A stretch of DNA of 8,978 bases. It comes from Gammaproteobacteria bacterium (GTDB lineage: Bacteria; Pseudomonadota; Gammaproteobacteria; Eutrophobiales; Eutrophobiaceae). Position 1 is the stretch's first letter. The number at the start of each line of letters is the position of its first letter. Below are positions 5,961-8,978 of this stretch, piece by piece. A program made the position numbers and the translations under genes. The notes below the pieces were generated by a model. The model was not told where the DNA came from. It was given only the letters and a program-made list of their open reading frames with translations, and did not search any database. The DNA lies in contig JAAXHV010000236.1 of assembly GCA_012270695.1 (NCBI GenBank), positions 1-8,978 on the forward strand, written 5' to 3'.

Positions 5961-8203
5961 CGATTAGCCGCCTCGAGATGACGGCCAGCGGCCCTGGGAT
6001 GGCGTTCCGCCACCCGGCTGTATGGGAAAAACTCTGCCCTGGCGTCATCTTCATCCTCCTGCTGGGCCTCTATATCATGACCATGCCCGAGCACGCCACC
6101 CTGGAGGATGCGGGCATACTCATCACCGTCGCCCAGTTCGCCGGCATCGCCCATCCGCCCGGCTATCCGCTCTACACCATGCTCGGCAAACTGTTCACCC
6201 TGTTGCCCTTCGGCAGCATCGCCTTTCGCGTGCACCTGTTGAGCGCCCTCGCCGGCGCACTGGCCTGCGTGTGCCTGTACTGCTGCTGCCTGGTGCTTTC
6301 CAGACAACGCACCCCGGCGTTCTTTGCCGCACTGTTCTACGGCGTGTCCGGCCTCCTCTGGCGCCAGTCCCTGGTCGCGGAGGTCTACACCCTCCATGCG
6401 CTGTTCCTGTTCCTGCTGCTCTACCTGGCGTTACGGCTGCAGCGGGAGTTCAACCATACAGACCTCTACCTGTTTACCTTTGTTTTCGCCTTGGCCCTCA
6501 GCCACCACTGGCCGTTGCTGCTGTTGAACAGCGTGCTGTTCCTGCCGCTGTTCCTGGCCATGGCACAGCGGCCGCGCCTGTCCTCGTGTCTGGCAATCGC
6601 ACCCAAGCTGGCAGCCCTCACGTTGGTCGGACTCTCGCCTTACCTCTATCTTGTAATCAGGTCGTCTTTTGAGCCTTACATCATGGCTTTCGGCCCGGTG
6701 ACCCTGGCCGACCTGCCGGACTATGTGCTGCGGCAACGCTACTCAGCCACCGACGTCAGCCCCACCGCCTCGTTGGCTGACAGCCTGTTGTTTGTTCTCC
6801 ACTTCCTGCGCGAGGGTCTGCGGGAGATGGGCGTGGTCTCAACCCTGGCGGTCGGCCTTGGCCTGGCCTGGGCACTCGCCCATGAGAAACGGAGCATTGT
6901 TGCCGCGCTACTCGTCGGGTTTTGCGCCAGCCCGCTGCTGCTGCTCGTGTTCCTCAAGTTCGACTACGACATATTGCGCCGCGACGCCTATATGTTCTAC
7001 CAGGCGGTGCCCTTTGGTTTCTGCGCCCTCTTCCTGCACTATTGCCTTGTAGCAATGCCAAAGGTGCTGCCGGAGCGGCTGCGCAGCGCCGTTACCGCGG
7101 GCGCGGTGGGAAAAGCGGGTGAAAAACTGCGGGGCTCTACCCCCGAACGCACTGTTCCCGCGGGCGCGTCGGGAAAAACATTGCCGCCGGGCTGCAACAG
7201 GCTGACCGCCGTTACCGCGCTCGCGGGCGCGTTGTTGTGCGTGACGACGTGGGTGGGGAACGCCGGCAGGAATGACATGCGCAACAATACCTTTGCTTTC
7301 GATTACGCCAGCGCGGTGCTCGAAGCTCTGCCTGAGGGGGCCGCGTTGTTCCTGCATGTGGACCAGGACCTGGGGCCGCTGTCCTATGCCCGTTATGGCG
7401 CGCGAGTCCGGGAGGACGTTCGTTTGTATTCCCAGCATGGGCACCTGTTCGGAAACCGCATCTTCGGCGCCAGGGACGGTGAGTTCGCAAACGCGCAAAC
7501 GACACTGCTGAAGTTCCTGGATGGAGAGAACAAGAAGCGCCTGTTCGTTAATTGGCCGTCGGAGCTGTTCCAGGCGCAGCCCGAACGCGGCGTCTACCTG
7601 CATAACCACGGGCTTTTTTATGAACTGTCGCGATCGGAGACGAAAACCGCCGTGGCTATGCCGTCGAGTGTCATCCGCGCGTTTCTCGACCGGCACTGGC
7701 CGGATGCCTACGGGGACAGCTGGATGTACCACCGGCAACGGATCTTCGCCGAGTTCTGTTATACCTTGATGCTCCGGGATGAAAGTCATCCTGCCCTTGA
7801 GGAGCATTACTATTGCAAACTCCGCCTCGCCCAGAACCTGTACGCCCAACAGCAACACGAGCGCGCCGCAGAGCTGTTTCGTGAGCAGTTAGCCACTGGC
7901 ACGCCGTGGCCCAAGGATGGCCTCGCACACGTGTATTTCAACTATCTGCTTGCCGAGCTTGCCGTGATCAACCGCAAACCACCACAGCCCGACTTGAAGC
8001 TGCCTGACATTCAGCGCCTGATAGACGAGGTCTATCCGGTGACAAAAATCTGGCCGACCTGTGACAACAAAGTCACACGCGCGCTCCTCGAACTGGGGTC
8101 ACAAGGTCCTTTGAACATCCACCTTAACGAGTTGGCGGAGACGTTTGGACACTGCGGCAACCTGGCGCCGCTATTTAAAAAAGTGAGAGACTCGCGGCAA
8201 TGA
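5957..8203 (+). CDS. DUF2723 / TMEM260-like GT-C membrane glycosyltransferase, copy 2
   Basis: A 748-residue paralogue of the preceding gene with the same layout. Residues 1 to about 435 hold around ten hydrophobic helices. The first outer loop has TLEDAGILITVAQFAGIAHPPGYPLY, with acidic E50 and D51 and the HPPGYPLY signature from residue 66. AEVYTLHALFLF and LSHHWPLLLL match copy 1. The soluble C-terminal part (about 440-748) has LPEGAALFLHVDQDLGPLSY, then helices of TPR character around YYCKLRLAQNLYAQQQHERAAELF. An extra hydrophilic stretch of roughly 30-35 residues (about 377-415) sits between the last two membrane helices and contains DNA repeats; copy 1 has only a short loop there. ATG 5957 is preceded by GGCAGG at 7-base spacing and overlaps the mini-ORF stop. 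ATGs at 5978 and 5999 are alternatives. Likely donor and topology are as for copy 1; acceptor unknown, and two copies suggest different acceptors or sequential additions. Confidence 0.87.
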   Translation: MTISRLEMTASGPGMAFRHPAVWEKLCPGVIFILLLGLYIMTMPEHATLEDAGILITVAQFAGIAHPPGYPLYTMLGKLFTLLPFGSIAFRVHLLSALAGALACVCLYCCCLVLSRQRTPAFFAALFYGVSGLLWRQSLVAEVYTLHALFLFLLLYLALRLQREFNHTDLYLFTFVFALALSHHWPLLLLNSVLFLPLFLAMAQRPRLSSCLAIAPKLAALTLVGLSPYLYLVIRSSFEPYIMAFGPVTLADLPDYVLRQRYSATDVSPTASLADSLLFVLHFLREGLREMGVVSTLAVGLGLAWALAHEKRSIVAALLVGFCASPLLLLVFLKFDYDILRRDAYMFYQAVPFGFCALFLHYCLVAMPKVLPERLRSAVTAGAVGKAGEKLRGSTPERTVPAGASGKTLPPGCNRLTAVTALAGALLCVTTWVGNAGRNDMRNNTFAFDYASAVLEALPEGAALFLHVDQDLGPLSYARYGARVREDVRLYSQHGHLFGNRIFGARDGEFANAQTTLLKFLDGENKKRLFVNWPSELFQAQPERGVYLHNHGLFYELSRSETKTAVAMPSSVIRAFLDRHWPDAYGDSWMYHRQRIFAEFCYTLMLRDESHPALEEHYYCKLRLAQNLYAQQQHERAAELFREQLATGTPWPKDGLAHVYFNYLLAELAVINRKPPQPDLKLPDIQRLIDEVYPVTKIWPTCDNKVTRALLELGSQGPLNIHLNELAETFGHCGNLAPLFKKVRDSRQ
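6147..6165 (+). repeat. Signature-motif direct repeat shared by the two DUF2723 genes (copy B)
   Basis: Second copy of the 19-base identity at 4028-4046, lying 2,119 bases downstream, in the same position of the homologous protein. Confidence 0.8.
7091..7231 (+). repeat. In-frame GC-rich repeats at 63-bp spacing within DUF2723 copy 2
   Basis: The 24-mers at 7091-7114 and 7154-7177 match at 21 of 24 positions and start exactly 63 bases (21 codons) apart, encoding VTAGAVGK and VPAGASGK. The decamer CGCGGGCGCG recurs at 7096, 7159 and 7222, again 63 bases apart each time. A third, partial unit at 7211-7231 encodes VTALAGA. A 13-mer, CGCCGTTACCGCG, occurs at 7087-7099 and 7207-7219. Sequence between the copies is not similar, so this is not a simple tandem array. 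Confidence 0.8.
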
Positions 8204-8214
8204 TGGTTAGCCCG

Positions 8215-8978
8215 TTACCGATTGAAGTCATCATCCAGCCGGACGATATCATCTTCGCCCAGGTACTCCCCCACCTGCACTTCAATCAGTTCCAGGACGG
8301 AACGGGTCCGATTCTCCAGCCTGTGTTCGACTCCCGGTGGAATAAAGGTCGATTCGTTGACTTCCAGGTCAAAGACTTGTTCGCCCCGGGTTACGGTGGC
8401 TGTCCCTTTTATCACCACCCAGTGTTCCGAGCGTTTCCGGTGCAACTGCAATGAGATCCTTTGGCCCGGTCGGATGACCAGTCTTTTTACCTGGTAGCCA
8501 GCGCCGGTCTCGATGCTGTCATACCCTCCCCAGGGGCGTTGCACAGCTGAGTGCTGATTCAGTTCCTCCCTGCCCTGGGCGCGCAGCGTAGTGATAAGCT
8601 GCCGGATATCCTGTGATTTGTCTTTGTTCAGCACCAAGACCGCGTCTGCGGTTTCGATTACGGCGAGGTTGTCGCAGCCCAGCGTGGCCACGAGCCGTTT
8701 GTCAGAACGGATGAGTGAATTGGTCGTTCCTTCGGTGACCACGTCCCCGATCGTCACGTTGTCATCTTTATCTTTTGTGCCATGTCTCCATACCTCACTC
8801 CAGACGCCGATATCAGACCAACCGGCGTCAAGAGGAATAACCGCGGCATGGATATTCCCTGTTTCAGCCAGTCTCTCCATGACCGCATAATCAACCGAAT
8901 CGTTTGGACAATCGGCAAACGGCTGCTCCGCCAGGCGGAAAAAATCGTTGTCTTCTTTCCCGTTTTTATATGCAGTGG
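8215..8978 (-). CDS. manC: Mannose-1-phosphate guanylyltransferase / mannose-6-phosphate isomerase, C-terminal half (5' end beyond window)
   Basis: Bifunctional enzyme of the ManC/AlgA/CpsB type: the N-terminal domain makes GDP-mannose from mannose-1-phosphate and GTP, and the C-terminal cupin interconverts fructose-6-phosphate and mannose-6-phosphate. About 253 residues are visible of a family length near 470-480. Visible guanylyltransferase-domain elements are DSVDYAVMER, LDAGWSDIGVW and the beta-helix stretch GCDNLAVIETADAVLVL. The isomerase cupin has RPWGGYDSI, RPGQRISLQLHRKRSEHW (metal-binding Q, H and E positions), VVIKGTATV and FIPPGVEHRLEN. The reading frame continues upstream of the ATG at 8880 to the window edge, and the family alignment shows this ATG is internal. 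It ends with TAA at 8215-8217, only 11 bp from the stop of the convergent DUF2723 gene. Its product is the donor expected for the DPM1-like enzyme nearby, although other GDP-mannose-using pathways may share it. Confidence 0.95.
   Translation of the reverse strand, partial: TAYKNGKEDNDFFRLAEQPFADCPNDSVDYAVMERLAETGNIHAAVIPLDAGWSDIGVWSEVWRHGTKDKDDNVTIGDVVTEGTTNSLIRSDKRLVATLGCDNLAVIETADAVLVLNKDKSQDIRQLITTLRAQGREELNQHSAVQRPWGGYDSIETGAGYQVKRLVIRPGQRISLQLHRKRSEHWVVIKGTATVTRGEQVFDLEVNESTFIPPGVEHRLENRTRSVLELIEVQVGEYLGEDDIVRLDDDFNR

Noticed and set aside
6908..7858. Minus-strand open frame of 316 codons opposite DUF2723 copy 2
   Set aside because: It lies wholly opposite a well-supported membrane protein gene, has no recognisable domain, and is rich in Arg, Gln and Gly as expected for an antisense shadow of GC-rich coding DNA.
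8200..8454. Plus-strand 84-codon open frame starting on the DUF2723 copy 2 stop (ATGA)
   Set aside because: It is antisense to the conserved isomerase cupin of manC and has no recognisable features.

Overview
This 9.0 kb window is GC-rich chromosomal DNA, densely coding and without mobile-element signatures. Protein similarities recognised by eye (TopA, DprA, and the bifunctional ManC/AlgA type) suggest a proteobacterium, most likely a gammaproteobacterium. No rRNA or species-level marker is present, so the taxonomy is an inference.

Left part (1-2528, minus strand): a housekeeping pair transcribed leftward. dprA (DNA-processing protein A) is followed after 23 bp, or 11 bp with an alternative start, by topA (DNA topoisomerase I). 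topA is cut by the left edge but includes its active-site tyrosine region. The small smg gene that often lies between dprA and topA in beta- and gammaproteobacteria is absent. A 163-bp divergent intergenic region (2529-2691) holds a plausible promoter for each direction.

Central part (2692-8203, plus strand): a compact three-gene unit. First is a DPM1-like family 2 glycosyltransferase fused to a GtrA-type four-helix membrane domain. Two tandem paralogous multi-spanning membrane proteins of the DUF2723 / TMEM260-like GT-C family follow. The first starts 6 bp after the glycosyltransferase stop. The second is linked to the first by a 20-codon mini-ORF that overlaps both neighbours through ATGA junctions.

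Right part (8215-8978, minus strand): the C-terminal half of a bifunctional mannose-1-phosphate guanylyltransferase / mannose-6-phosphate isomerase (ManC/AlgA type). It converges on the membrane-protein operon with only 11 bp between stop codons.

Together the right three quarters read as a possible mannosylation module. ManC would make GDP-mannose in the cytoplasm, the DPM1-like enzyme would move mannose to a polyprenyl phosphate, and the two DUF2723 proteins would use that lipid-linked sugar to glycosylate an acceptor on the periplasmic face. Known family chemistry supports each step, but sugar identity and acceptor are inferred. The most striking pure-sequence features are a 19-bp near-perfect inverted repeat inside the glycosyltransferase gene, which makes both strands encode nearly the same peptide, and a 63-bp-spaced repeat inside an expanded loop of the second DUF2723 protein.
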